In this document: positions 16,770 through 24,817 of the stretch, in pieces
How positions within the stretch are numbered: position 1 is the stretch's first letter
Layout of the letters: each line of letters starts with the position of its first letter
Source of the DNA: Bordetella parapertussis
GTDB lineage: Bacteria > Pseudomonadota > Gammaproteobacteria > Burkholderiales > Burkholderiaceae_C
Assembly: GCA_945901125.1 (NCBI GenBank)
Contig: CAMDKD010000017.1
Coordinates: 1 to 53,078, forward strand
Length of the DNA: 53,078 bases
Direction: 5' to 3'
Program-made: the position numbers and the translations under genes
The notes under the pieces: model-generated
Databases searched by the model: none
What the model saw: only the letters and a program-made list of their open reading frames with translations
What the model was told of the DNA's origin: nothing

Positions 16770-16833
16770 GTCTAAAATTTCAGCATATTGCTTGCAAAAA
16801 ATCTCACAATCTATTTTGAGAGGTAGAAATCAG

Positions 16834-17364
16834 ATGTCGTGTACATCAATTCACAAGTGCAGTTTTTTTTGGATTTGTACTGTGCTTAGTTTTTCTGCTT
16901 TTGCACAAAGTAGCCCGTTGCCTGATCCACGTTTAACACCAGGCAGCATCGACCCGTCAGTAACGCAAGAGAATATTCGCTCGACTATTTGCATCAAGGG
17001 ATATACAGACAGCGTAAGACCGGACAAGGAATACACCAACCGCTTAAAGCATGAGCAATTACGGCAATACCGCTATCCGGATTTGAACCCTCGAAGTTAT
17101 GAACAAGACCATTTGATTCCATTGAATATAGGCGGCAATCCAAGCGACCCGAAAAATCTCTGGCCTCAACCCAGACAAGGTGAATGGTCAGCTGAACAAA
17201 AAAACGATCTTGAGTTCGTGGTTTATAAAATGGTATGCAGAGGCGAACTAGCTTTGTATGAAGCACAACAACGCATGGCGCGTGACTGGATTCAAGCCTA
17301 CAAAGATTGGGTTCCCTCTCATCGCAACTTGTTGCCGAAACATAGACGTCACAGTGTCGATTAA
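16834..17364 (+). CDS. Secreted HNH-like protein of unknown function
   Basis: The 176-residue product starts with a signal peptide (FFWICTVLSFSAFA, cleavage about residue 24-25). The mature part carries a conserved-looking DPRLTPGSIDPSVT segment, two cysteines (C53, C135) that could form a disulfide, and an HNH-like core YEQDHLIPLNIGG...NLWPQP (D92-H93, N108). This core resembles the beta-beta-alpha-metal nuclease signature, so an exported or periplasmic nuclease is plausible but not shown. GAGAGG at 16818-16823 supports ATG 16834. The gene is a little more AT-rich, with less biased codons than the strongly expressed upstream operon, and stands alone behind a terminator. Confidence 0.75.
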   Translation: MSCTSIHKCSFFWICTVLSFSAFAQSSPLPDPRLTPGSIDPSVTQENIRSTICIKGYTDSVRPDKEYTNRLKHEQLRQYRYPDLNPRSYEQDHLIPLNIGGNPSDPKNLWPQPRQGEWSAEQKNDLEFVVYKMVCRGELALYEAQQRMARDWIQAYKDWVPSHRNLLPKHRRHSVD

Positions 17365-17468
17365 TTGAGATCGCAAGTCTGGCGAAAATCTAACACCCTC
17401 GACGATAGGGCTGGAATAGCAAAAAAGCGTTTTTGCAACAATCAGGTATCACTTTTGGAGATTGCATC

Positions 17469-18509
17469 ATGAATTTCGAAGCCATTGCGCCAGCACAGTT
17501 ACCTGAATTGCTATGCGCCATGCCCAAAACTGAATTACATATGCACATAGAAGGCTCGCTTGAGCCTGAGCTGATATTTGATTTAGCAAAACGTAACCAT
17601 GTCCGGCTAAATTATGCGAGCGTAGAGGAACTGCGCTCTGCTTATGCATTTACTGATTTACAAAGTTTTCTGGATATTTACTACGCAGGTGCCAGCGTTT
17701 TGCAGCAGCCGCAGGATTTTTATGACATGGCTTGGGCTTATTTTTTACGCGCCAAAGCTGATAACGTCGTCCATGCAGAAATATTTTTTGACCCGCAAAC
17801 CCATACCGAACGCAAAGTCAGCATGCGCACGGTCATCACCGGTTTGCACGAGGCCTGCGTAGATGCTGAAAAAAAACTCGGCATAAGCTCTTCGTTAATT
17901 CTGTGCTTTCTTAGACACCTGAGCGAAGAATCAGCATTTGAAACCTTGGAGCAAGCCATACCTTTCAAGGATTTATTCATAGGCGTGGGATTGGATTCAA
18001 GCGAGCGAGGTCATCCGCCGGAAAAATTTGAACGTGTGTTCAAGCGCGCGCGACAACTCGGACTCAAAGTCGTTGCACACGCTGGAGAAGAGGGCCCGTC
18101 GGCTTACATATGGGACGCTTTAGACCTGCTACACGCTGAACGCATAGACCATGGTGTGCAAGCGATTCATGATCCGGCATTGATGAAGCGCTTGGCCGAA
18201 GAGCGCATACCTTTGACAGTATGTCCTTTATCGAACTTAAAACTGTGTGTGTTCCCGGATTTGACTCAACACAATTTAGGTGCCATGCTTGAGCAAGGCT
18301 TGTGCGTCATGCTCAATTCGGACGACCCGGCTTATTTCGGTGGCTATTTGAATGAGAATTTTTTGCAAACCTTTGCCGCATTAAATCTCAATGCATCCCA
18401 CGCGTACCAGTTGGCGGCCAACAGCTTTGAAGCTGCATTTGTGCCGCAAGAGCGTAAGCAGTTATGGCGCAATCAACTCGATGTGTGCTTCCATCATTTC
18501 GGTGCTTAA
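17469..18509 (+). CDS. Adenine deaminase (adenosine deaminase-like family)
   Basis: The 346-residue amidohydrolase has zinc ligands in TELHMHIEG (HxH), the catalytic VVAHAGEEGP block, ERIDHGVQ and the metal-binding LNSDDPAYFGGYLNENF. The latter, with LILCFLRHLSEE and IGVGLDSSERGHPPEKF, recalls the bacterial adenine deaminases of the ADA fold (the Pseudomonas PA0148 type) rather than true adenosine deaminases. It would convert adenine to hypoxanthine plus ammonia in the cytoplasm. TTTTGGAG eight bases before ATG 17469 fixes the start; a longer frame from 17433 is not needed. Substrate choice between adenine and adenosine is inferred from remembered family features. Confidence 0.9.
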   Translation: MNFEAIAPAQLPELLCAMPKTELHMHIEGSLEPELIFDLAKRNHVRLNYASVEELRSAYAFTDLQSFLDIYYAGASVLQQPQDFYDMAWAYFLRAKADNVVHAEIFFDPQTHTERKVSMRTVITGLHEACVDAEKKLGISSSLILCFLRHLSEESAFETLEQAIPFKDLFIGVGLDSSERGHPPEKFERVFKRARQLGLKVVAHAGEEGPSAYIWDALDLLHAERIDHGVQAIHDPALMKRLAEERIPLTVCPLSNLKLCVFPDLTQHNLGAMLEQGLCVMLNSDDPAYFGGYLNENFLQTFAALNLNASHAYQLAANSFEAAFVPQERKQLWRNQLDVCFHHFGA

Positions 18510-18551
18510 GCTGTATATTTATCTTTCGAACCAAGCCACTGTGATGAAGCA

Positions 18552-19745
18552 ATGTCAAAGCTGAAAACATTGGCTGTCGCAGGTGCTGGCATTGGCGGAC
18601 TTGCAACTGCGCTGGCGCTGGGTCGAACTGGAGCAAGTCTTCGTTTGTACGAACAAGCGCATGCATTCACCGAGACAGGTGCCGGCATAGGACTCGGACC
18701 GAATGCCATGCGGGTGTTAGACCAATGGGGATTAAGCAGCGAATTACGTATTGCTGGCTGCATGCCAGCGTATTTGCAGTCACGCCGCGCAGATGACGGG
18801 CGTATAGCAGGTCGTTTGCCTATGGGCCAATCCTTTATTGAAAAATACGGCGCGCCGTATCTGACGGTTCACCGGGCTGATTTGCATCAGATATTGCTGG
18901 AGGCAGTAAAAAAACAAGCTGTCACTGAACTCTGTTTGAATCACAAACTGATGGCGATTGATGTCCGATCGCAAGAGCTTGATCTTCAGTTTCAAGAAAT
19001 TAACGAGTCTCAACAAGCGCTGGCGCTGGTAGGTGCAGATGGTTTACACAGCCGTGTGCGATCTTCGGTATTTGACGCTGATGCACCTGTGTCAAGCGGT
19101 CATTGGGCTTATCGAGCGTTATTGCCCATGCACGGTTTACCTCAGCCAATTCAAGAATCACACATTGGTATTTGGATGGGTAAGCGCTTGCATGTGGTGC
19201 ATTACCCGGTGCGAGGCGGTGAATTTTTAAACATCGTTGTGCTGGTTGAGACCACTGACCGTCAATCGCAAGCCGGTTGGGATGTGCAGCGCAGCACAGA
19301 GCAAATCAACGCTGATTTAAAACAAGCATTGCAAGGCTGTTGTAATGAATTACAAGCCCTGATTCACAGGGTAGAGGACTGGCGCGCCTGGTGCTTGTTT
19401 GATCGTCCGCCTTTGCAAAGGGCAGCGCAAATGGCGCAGGGCAGGGTGGCGCTATTGGGAGACGCAGCGCATCCCATGTTGCCTTATTTGGCGCAAGGGG
19501 CGGGTATGGCGATTGAAGATGCGGCTTGCCTTGCTATTCAATGGCAGCGTGCTGACTTGACTGTAGAACAGCGTTTGCACAATTACGCGCAGGCGAGATG
19601 GCAGCGGGTATCCCGAGTACAGCAGCGAGCGCGACGCAACGGCACCATCTTCCATGCCGATGGATGGCTGCGCTTGGCGCGTGACACGGCACTGGCGCTA
19701 GGTGGTTCTTATTTGATGGACATACCGTGGTTATACGCAGGCTGA
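18552..19745 (+). CDS. FAD-dependent monooxygenase (salicylate hydroxylase-like)
   Basis: The 397-residue class A flavoprotein monooxygenase has a Rossmann motif (AGAGIGGLATALALG, about 10-24), the DG motif (ALVGADGLHSRVR) and the GD motif (VALLGDAAHPMLPYLAQGAG). It would use NAD(P)H and O2 to hydroxylate an aromatic or heterocyclic ring. The family includes salicylate and 3-hydroxybenzoate hydroxylases and the FAD-type urate hydroxylase HpxO. The position 42 bases after adenine deaminase makes a purine-related substrate possible, but the residues alone do not settle it. The Shine-Dalgarno is weak. It converges on argF. Confidence 0.85.
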   Translation: MSKLKTLAVAGAGIGGLATALALGRTGASLRLYEQAHAFTETGAGIGLGPNAMRVLDQWGLSSELRIAGCMPAYLQSRRADDGRIAGRLPMGQSFIEKYGAPYLTVHRADLHQILLEAVKKQAVTELCLNHKLMAIDVRSQELDLQFQEINESQQALALVGADGLHSRVRSSVFDADAPVSSGHWAYRALLPMHGLPQPIQESHIGIWMGKRLHVVHYPVRGGEFLNIVVLVETTDRQSQAGWDVQRSTEQINADLKQALQGCCNELQALIHRVEDWRAWCLFDRPPLQRAAQMAQGRVALLGDAAHPMLPYLAQGAGMAIEDAACLAIQWQRADLTVEQRLHNYAQARWQRVSRVQQRARRNGTIFHADGWLRLARDTALALGGSYLMDIPWLYAG

Positions 19746-19787
19746 TTTAGATGGCAATCACAGTTCAAAAAACCTAAAAGCCAACTT

Positions 19788-20729
19788 TCAAAGCCGCCCC
19801 AGCAGCAGTAATTCCATCAAGGCTTTTTGCACATGTAAACGGTTTTCGGCTTCGTCCCAGACCACGGATTGCGGGCCGTCTATCACGGCAGCTTGAACCT
19901 CTTCACCGCGATGGGCGGGCAGGCAATGCATGAACAAGGCGTCGCCCTTGGCCGCAGCCATCATGGATTCATCCACACACCAAGCGGCAAATGCCTGGCG
20001 GCGAGCTTCATTCTCAGCCTCATAACCCATGCTAGTCCAGACGTCGGTGGTGACCAGATCTGCACCTGTGCAAGCTTGCAGCGGATCGGCAAATACTTTG
20101 AAGCACTGGTTGTTTGAAACACCGGCCACGGACTGATTGACTTCATAACCCCCCGGGGTGCTGACGTGTACCGTGAAGCCCAGCAGGTCAGCTGCTTGTA
20201 GCCATGTGTTGGCCATGTTGTTGCCGTCGCCGACCCAGGCTACCACTTTCCCCTTGAGACATGCCAGCGGCTGCGATACATCGCCACGGTGTTCGATGAA
20301 AGTGAATAAATCAGCCAGGATCTGACAAGGGTGGAACTCATTCGTCAAACCGTTGATGACGGGTACCCGTGAATTGGCGGCAAAGCGCTCGATCTTGGTT
20401 TGTTCATAAGTGCGGATCATGACCAGATCGACCATGCGGCTGATGACCTTGGCCGAATCATCAATGGGTTCAGCGCGCCCGAGTTGGCTGTCTCCAGTGG
20501 TCAGGTGAACCACAGCACCGCCCATTTGGTACATGCCTGCTTCAAAGCTGATGCGCGTACGCGTGGATGCTTTCTCGAAAATCATGGCCAGCGTGCGGTC
20601 TGTCAGCGGCTGGTGTTTTTCGTAAGCTTTGAATTTGCGTTTGATCAGCGCTGAACGCGTGAACAGGTAAGCGTAGTCCTCCGCTGTCAAATCGCTGAAC
20701 TTTAGATAATGTTTCAGAGGCTGGCTCAT
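19788..20729 (-). CDS. argF: Ornithine carbamoyltransferase
   Basis: The 313-residue enzyme makes citrulline from ornithine and carbamoyl phosphate in arginine synthesis. Visible signatures are the carbamoyl-phosphate loop STRTR (55-59), FHPCQILADL, the ornithine-side DVWTSMGYE and the catalytic-Cys segment HCLPAHRGEE. Length is normal for the anabolic enzyme. It begins one base after the argD stop (TGA-C-ATG), so argD-argF form an operon. Confidence 0.97.
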   Translation of the reverse strand: MSQPLKHYLKFSDLTAEDYAYLFTRSALIKRKFKAYEKHQPLTDRTLAMIFEKASTRTRISFEAGMYQMGGAVVHLTTGDSQLGRAEPIDDSAKVISRMVDLVMIRTYEQTKIERFAANSRVPVINGLTNEFHPCQILADLFTFIEHRGDVSQPLACLKGKVVAWVGDGNNMANTWLQAADLLGFTVHVSTPGGYEVNQSVAGVSNNQCFKVFADPLQACTGADLVTTDVWTSMGYEAENEARRQAFAAWCVDESMMAAAKGDALFMHCLPAHRGEEVQAAVIDGPQSVVWDEAENRLHVQKALMELLLLGRL

Positions 20730-20730
20730 G

Positions 20731-21933
20731 TCAGGCCTTAGGTGAAGTAGCTAGGAATTCTTTGACCAGAGGCGCCAGCAATGCCACCACTTCATCGGCC
20801 TCAGCCTCGGTCATGATGAGCGCGGGCAACAAGCGTATGACGCTGTCGGCTGTCACACTCAGCAGCAAACCTGCTTGCAGCGCCTGCCCCATCAAAGGGC
20901 CGCAGGGACGGTCCAGATCTATGCCAATCATCAAGCCGTTGCCGCGGATTTCCTTGAACCCCGCCACATGACCAAGCTCGCGTTGCAAAGCGTTTTTCAA
21001 ATGCGTGCCGACGCGGGACGCGTTTTCTAGCAAACCGTCTTCTTCCATGATGCGCAGTGTTTCCACCCCTGCGCGCATGGCCAAAGGGTTGCCGCCAAAG
21101 GTGGTGCCGTGGTTGCCGGGTTGAAAAATACCGGCGGCTTTGGGTCCTGCGACCACTGCGCCAATCGGCACGCCCGAGCCCAAACCTTTGGCCAAAGGCA
21201 TGACATCTGCATGAATGCCGGCCCATTGATGGGCAAACCATTTGCCGGTGCGACCTATGCCGCATTGCACTTCGTCAATCATCAATAACCAGTCACGCTC
21301 GTCACACAGTTTGCGCACTGCGTGCAAATAGTCTGCGCTCATGGGGTTGATGCCGCCTTCGCCTTGTATGGTTTCGAAAAACACGGCCACCACATTCGGA
21401 TTACCGGCCGTGGCTTTTTCAATGGCAGCAATATCGTTCATAGGCACGCGTATGAAACCTTCGACCAGCGGCCCGAACCCTTGCTGAATTTTGGTGTTGC
21501 CGGTGGCGCTCAACGTTGCGATGCTGCGGCCGTGGAATGCTTTGTCATAGACCACGATTTCCGGTTTTTCAATACCTTTGTTGTGGCCGAATTTGCGCGC
21601 CATCTTCAGCGCGGCTTCGTTGGCTTCCAAACCTGAATTGCAGAAGAACACATTGCTCATGCCTGACAGCGCCACCAGTTTGTCGGCGAGTTGTTGTTGC
21701 AAAGGGATGTGGTAATAGTTGCAACTGTGCATCATCTTGCCGATTTGCTCTTGCAAGGCGGGCACCAGCTTGGGATGGTTGTGTCCCAAAGTGTTGACCG
21801 CAATACCGGCGAGCGCATCAAGATAGCGTTTGCCAGCGGTGTCCCACACATAAACACCTTGGCCGTGCGATACCGTCATAGGCAGACGGCCATAGGTGTT
21901 CATCAAATGCGCAGCAGGATCGACAGTGGACAT
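20731..21933 (-). CDS. argD: Acetylornithine aminotransferase
   Basis: The 400-residue class III PLP aminotransferase has GAEANEAALKMAR-type residues (here CNSGLEANEAALK), the cofactor block LLMIDEVQCGIGRTGKWF and the Schiff-base Lys in LAKGLGSGVPIGAV. It converts N-acetylglutamate semialdehyde to N-acetylornithine, the step before deacetylation and ArgF. The start at 21933 has GAGG about six bases upstream; a longer frame (to 21978) adds 15 residues without family likeness. It lies downstream of rpsT but is separated from it by a terminator. Confidence 0.96.
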   Translation of the reverse strand: MSTVDPAAHLMNTYGRLPMTVSHGQGVYVWDTAGKRYLDALAGIAVNTLGHNHPKLVPALQEQIGKMMHSCNYYHIPLQQQLADKLVALSGMSNVFFCNSGLEANEAALKMARKFGHNKGIEKPEIVVYDKAFHGRSIATLSATGNTKIQQGFGPLVEGFIRVPMNDIAAIEKATAGNPNVVAVFFETIQGEGGINPMSADYLHAVRKLCDERDWLLMIDEVQCGIGRTGKWFAHQWAGIHADVMPLAKGLGSGVPIGAVVAGPKAAGIFQPGNHGTTFGGNPLAMRAGVETLRIMEEDGLLENASRVGTHLKNALQRELGHVAGFKEIRGNGLMIGIDLDRPCGPLMGQALQAGLLLSVTADSVIRLLPALIMTEAEADEVVALLAPLVKEFLATSPKA

Positions 21934-22022
21934 GGGGACCTCGGGGTGTGGCAGAAAAGAAATCGGCTCTGAAGCCATGAAGACCTGGAGCCGAAGAATC
22001 GCATTTTAGGCGCGTCGCCCAT

Positions 22023-22048
22023 GAAAAAACCGCCCCTGGGGGCGGTTT
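22023..22048 (-). terminator. Intrinsic terminator between rpsT and argD
   Basis: On the minus strand GAAACCGCCCC pairs with GGGGCGGTTTTTTC, a GC-rich stem with a T tract, 76 bases after the rpsT stop. Confidence 0.88.
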
Positions 22049-22074
22049 CTCACTTTTTGCCAACAGCGCACCGG

Positions 22075-22105
22075 TTTCAAACGGCGGTCTGCTTGCGGCA
22101 GACCG
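22075..22105. repeat. Dispersed hairpin element, copy 1 (downstream of rpsT)
   Basis: CGGTCTGC (22085-22092) and GCAGACCG (22098-22105) form an eight-pair stem with a TTGCG loop. The element and its left flank (TTTCAAACGG) closely match the hairpin at 51337-51367. Confidence 0.6.
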
Positions 22106-22123
22106 GGCTGGGTACCTGAATCG

Positions 22124-22423
22124 TCAGGCGGCGAGTGCCAGGTGTTTCACCTTGGCGGCCAGGCGGCTCTTGTCGCGAGCTGCCTTGTTTTTGTGGAAGA
22201 TGTGTTTGTCAGCGATGATGTCCACCACCGATTGCATCTTGCCGAACAGTTCAGCGGCTTTGACTTTGTCACCGGCTTGAACTGCTTTTTCGACGTTCTT
22301 CACCGCTGTGCGGTATTTGGAGCGCAACGAGCTGTTGGCTTCGTTGAGTTTCACGTCCTGGCGGGCGCGTTTGCGGCCTGATGCCAGGCGCGGGTTCTTT
22401 TTCTTGGGTTTGGCTGAAGCCAT
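22124..22423 (-). CDS. rpsT: 30S ribosomal protein S20
   Basis: The 99-residue, strongly basic protein starts with MASAKPKKKNPRLASGRKRA, the typical bS20 N-terminus. It has helical, Lys/Ala-rich repeats and the conserved KGVIHKNKAARxKSRL-like stretch (here KHIFHKNKAARDKSRL). It binds 16S rRNA at the base of the small subunit. It is slightly longer than the enterobacterial protein (87 residues) but usual for betaproteobacteria. AAAGGAAAAACC precedes the ATG. It is divergent from murJ, a common arrangement. Confidence 0.98.
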   Translation of the reverse strand: MASAKPKKKNPRLASGRKRARQDVKLNEANSSLRSKYRTAVKNVEKAVQAGDKVKAAELFGKMQSVVDIIADKHIFHKNKAARDKSRLAAKVKHLALAA

Positions 22424-22468
22424 GGTTTTTCCTTTGAGTGTCTGAGGATGATGTTAGCAAAGCCGGAC

Positions 22469-22499
22469 ATTGTAGCAAATGCCCCCGGCTGACTGTCAC
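22469..22499 (-). promoter_or_regulatory. Candidate rpsT promoter
   Basis: On the minus strand TACAAT (22474-22469) makes a good -10. GTGACA (22499-22494) lies 19 bases upstream, or TGACAG with an 18-base spacer. The predicted start gives a leader of about 40 bases. Confidence 0.55.
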
Positions 22500-22522
22500 C
22501 GGCGGCGGCTACACTGCGGCGG

Positions 22523-24088
22523 ATGAGCCTGTTCAAGTCCGCTTCTACCGTTTCCTTGTTGACCCTGGTGTCGCGTATCACCGGGTTCGCGCGAGAGACT
22601 CTGATCGCCACGGTTTTTGGTGCGAGTGCGCTGACCGACGCTTTCAATGTGGCTTTTCGCATTCCGAATCTGTTTCGCCGCTTGTTCGCCGAGGGCGCGT
22701 TCAGCCAGGCCTTTGTGCCGGTGCTGGCCGCCACCCGGGCCGAAAAAGGGGACGCTGCCACCCGCGTATTGATTGACAAAGTGGCCACTTTGCTGGCCTG
22801 GGCGGTGTTGTTGACCAGTTTGCTTGGCGTGCTGGGTGCGCCTTGGCTGGTCTGGGTGATGGCCAGCGGTTTGAAGCAGTCTGCGCAGGGTTTACAAACC
22901 GCCGTCAACCTGACCGGCATCATGTTCCCTTACATTGCCTTCATGTCCATGGTGGCCTTGTCAGCAGGTATTTTGAACACCTGGCGGCGTTTTGCCGTGC
23001 CTGCGGCCACGCCCGTGTTGTTGAATGTGTGCATGATTGGCAGTGCCTGGCTGGGCGCGCCTTGGTTGAGTTCGCGAGGCATTGAGCCGATTTACAGCTT
23101 GGCAGCCGGCGTCATGCTGGGCGGCGTGTTGCAGTTGGCGGTGCAAATTCCGGCACTTTTAAAGCTGGGCCTGTTGCCGCGCATCAGTGTCTCGCCGACA
23201 GACATCAAGGCCGCCTGGAAAGACGACGGTACCCGCAAAATTTTGGCCATGATGGGCCCGGCGCTGCTAGGTGTGGGCGTGGCCCAGTTGTCGCTGGTGA
23301 TCAACACGCAAATCGCTTCGCATTTGACGCCGGGCAGCGTCAGTTGGATCAGTTACGCCGACCGCTTGATGGAGTTTCCCATCGCTTTGCTCGGCGTGGC
23401 GCTGGGCGTGGTGTTGATGCCGCAACTCGCCGCCGCTAAGGCTGCTTCAGACAGTGAGCGTTACAGCGCCATGCTCGATTGGGGGCTGCGCCTGGTAGTG
23501 GTGCTGGCGCTGCCGTGTGCGGTGGCGCTGCTGGTGTTTGCCGCGCCGCTGGTGTCGGTGCTTTATCACTATGGCATGTTTTCTGCCAATGACGTACAGC
23601 AGACCAGCCTGGCCTTGACGGGTTACGGCGTGGGCTTGCTCGGTCTGGTCGCCATCAAAGTGTTGGCTCCGGGCTTTTACGCCAACCAGGACACCCGCAC
23701 GCCGGTGCGCATTGCGGTCGCGGTGCTGGTGTTCACGCAAGTCATGAACTGGCTGCTGGTGCCTTATCTGGCGCATGCCGCTTTGACTTTGTCGATTGCG
23801 CTGGGTGCCTTGGTTAACGCCTTGAGTTTGTTGATCGGTTTGCGCAGGCAGGGGCAATACAAGCCACTGCCAGGCTGGTTCCGTCTTTTGCTGCAAGTGT
23901 TGCTGGCTTGCGGCTTGATGGCTGCCGGTTTGTTGTGGGCTTCTCAACAATGGGATTGGACCGGCTTGCAGTCACACGCCTGGCAGCGCATAGGTTTGAT
24001 GACGCTGGTGCTGGGTACATCGGGTGTTGTGTATTTGGTGACGCTTAGGGTTATTGGCGTTGATCTGCGTGCACTTTTGCGCCGCTGA
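22523..24088 (+). CDS. murJ: Lipid II flippase MurJ (MviN)
   Basis: The 521-residue polytopic protein has the conserved N-terminus SLVTLxSRITGFARETLIA and RIPNLFRRLFAEGAFSQAFVP, and later SWISYADRLMEFPIALLGVALG and KVLAPGFYANQDTRTPVRIA, all typical of MurJ. About 14 membrane helices are expected. It flips the peptidoglycan precursor lipid II across the inner membrane. It is divergent from rpsT and followed 15 bases later by a SirB1-like gene. Confidence 0.96.
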   Translation: MSLFKSASTVSLLTLVSRITGFARETLIATVFGASALTDAFNVAFRIPNLFRRLFAEGAFSQAFVPVLAATRAEKGDAATRVLIDKVATLLAWAVLLTSLLGVLGAPWLVWVMASGLKQSAQGLQTAVNLTGIMFPYIAFMSMVALSAGILNTWRRFAVPAATPVLLNVCMIGSAWLGAPWLSSRGIEPIYSLAAGVMLGGVLQLAVQIPALLKLGLLPRISVSPTDIKAAWKDDGTRKILAMMGPALLGVGVAQLSLVINTQIASHLTPGSVSWISYADRLMEFPIALLGVALGVVLMPQLAAAKAASDSERYSAMLDWGLRLVVVLALPCAVALLVFAAPLVSVLYHYGMFSANDVQQTSLALTGYGVGLLGLVAIKVLAPGFYANQDTRTPVRIAVAVLVFTQVMNWLLVPYLAHAALTLSIALGALVNALSLLIGLRRQGQYKPLPGWFRLLLQVLLACGLMAAGLLWASQQWDWTGLQSHAWQRIGLMTLVLGTSGVVYLVTLRVIGVDLRALLRR

Positions 24089-24103
24089 AGGCATGATTGA
24101 GCC

Positions 24104-24817
24104 ATGGATTACAAGTTGACACTCCCCTCGGCACTGGACTATTTCTCTACCCTGGTGCAAAGCGACGAAGAATTTCCCTTGCTGGAAACAGCAGTCAGTC
24201 TGGCGCAGGATGAATTCCCCGCGCTCGACATACAACAGGTTTTGGGTGAAATCGATGTGATGTCGGCCAAGCTCAAGCGGCGCTTGATGCCGAATGCCGA
24301 CGCGCTGGACAAATTGCGTGAGCTGAACCGGTTTTTTTATGAAGACATGCGGTTTGCGGGCAATGTCAACCATTACGACGACCCGCACAACAGCTATTTG
24401 AACGTGATGCTCGGCAAGCGCCTGGGCATTCCCATCAGCCTGGCTGTGTTGTGGCTGGAGCTGGGTCAAAGTCTCGGTTTGAACGTCAGCGGGGTCAGTT
24501 TTCCCGGCCATTTTCTGGTCAAGCTGGATTTGAATTTTCCGCAGGAAGGCCATGTGGTGATTGACCCGTTCACCGGCGAATCGCTGAGCCGCGAAGACCT
24601 GGCCGAGCGGCTGATTCCCTGGCTGCCCGGCTCCAAGCTGGGCAAACCTCAAGCTATTTCTGATGACGCGCTGGCCTTTCATTTGGAACCGGCCGAACCG
24701 CGCCAAATCATTGCGCGCATGTTGCGCAATCTGCACGAGATTTACCGCCGCCAGGACGATCAGGAACGTTTATTGAAAGTCAGGGCCAGGTTGGCTTTGT
24801 TGTTGCCTGAAAATTAA
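24104..24817 (+). CDS. SirB1/transglutaminase-like family protein
   Basis: The 237-residue protein has the SirB1-family N-terminal helical region and the block NSYLNVMLGKRLGIPISLAVLWLELG followed by FPGHFLVKLD. These resemble a transglutaminase-like fold without an obvious catalytic Cys in this copy. Such proteins occur widely in proteobacteria, often near murJ in this group; their biochemical role is unknown. It probably shares a transcript with murJ. Its stop overlaps the convergent purM stop through the palindrome TTAA. Confidence 0.85.
   Translation: MDYKLTLPSALDYFSTLVQSDEEFPLLETAVSLAQDEFPALDIQQVLGEIDVMSAKLKRRLMPNADALDKLRELNRFFYEDMRFAGNVNHYDDPHNSYLNVMLGKRLGIPISLAVLWLELGQSLGLNVSGVSFPGHFLVKLDLNFPQEGHVVIDPFTGESLSREDLAERLIPWLPGSKLGKPQAISDDALAFHLEPAEPRQIIARMLRNLHEIYRRQDDQERLLKVRARLALLLPEN

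Noticed and set aside
16785..16820. Promoter TTGCTT-18-TATTTT before the secreted HNH-like gene
   Set aside because: Its predicted start would fall after the Shine-Dalgarno of that gene, so it cannot drive it as drawn.
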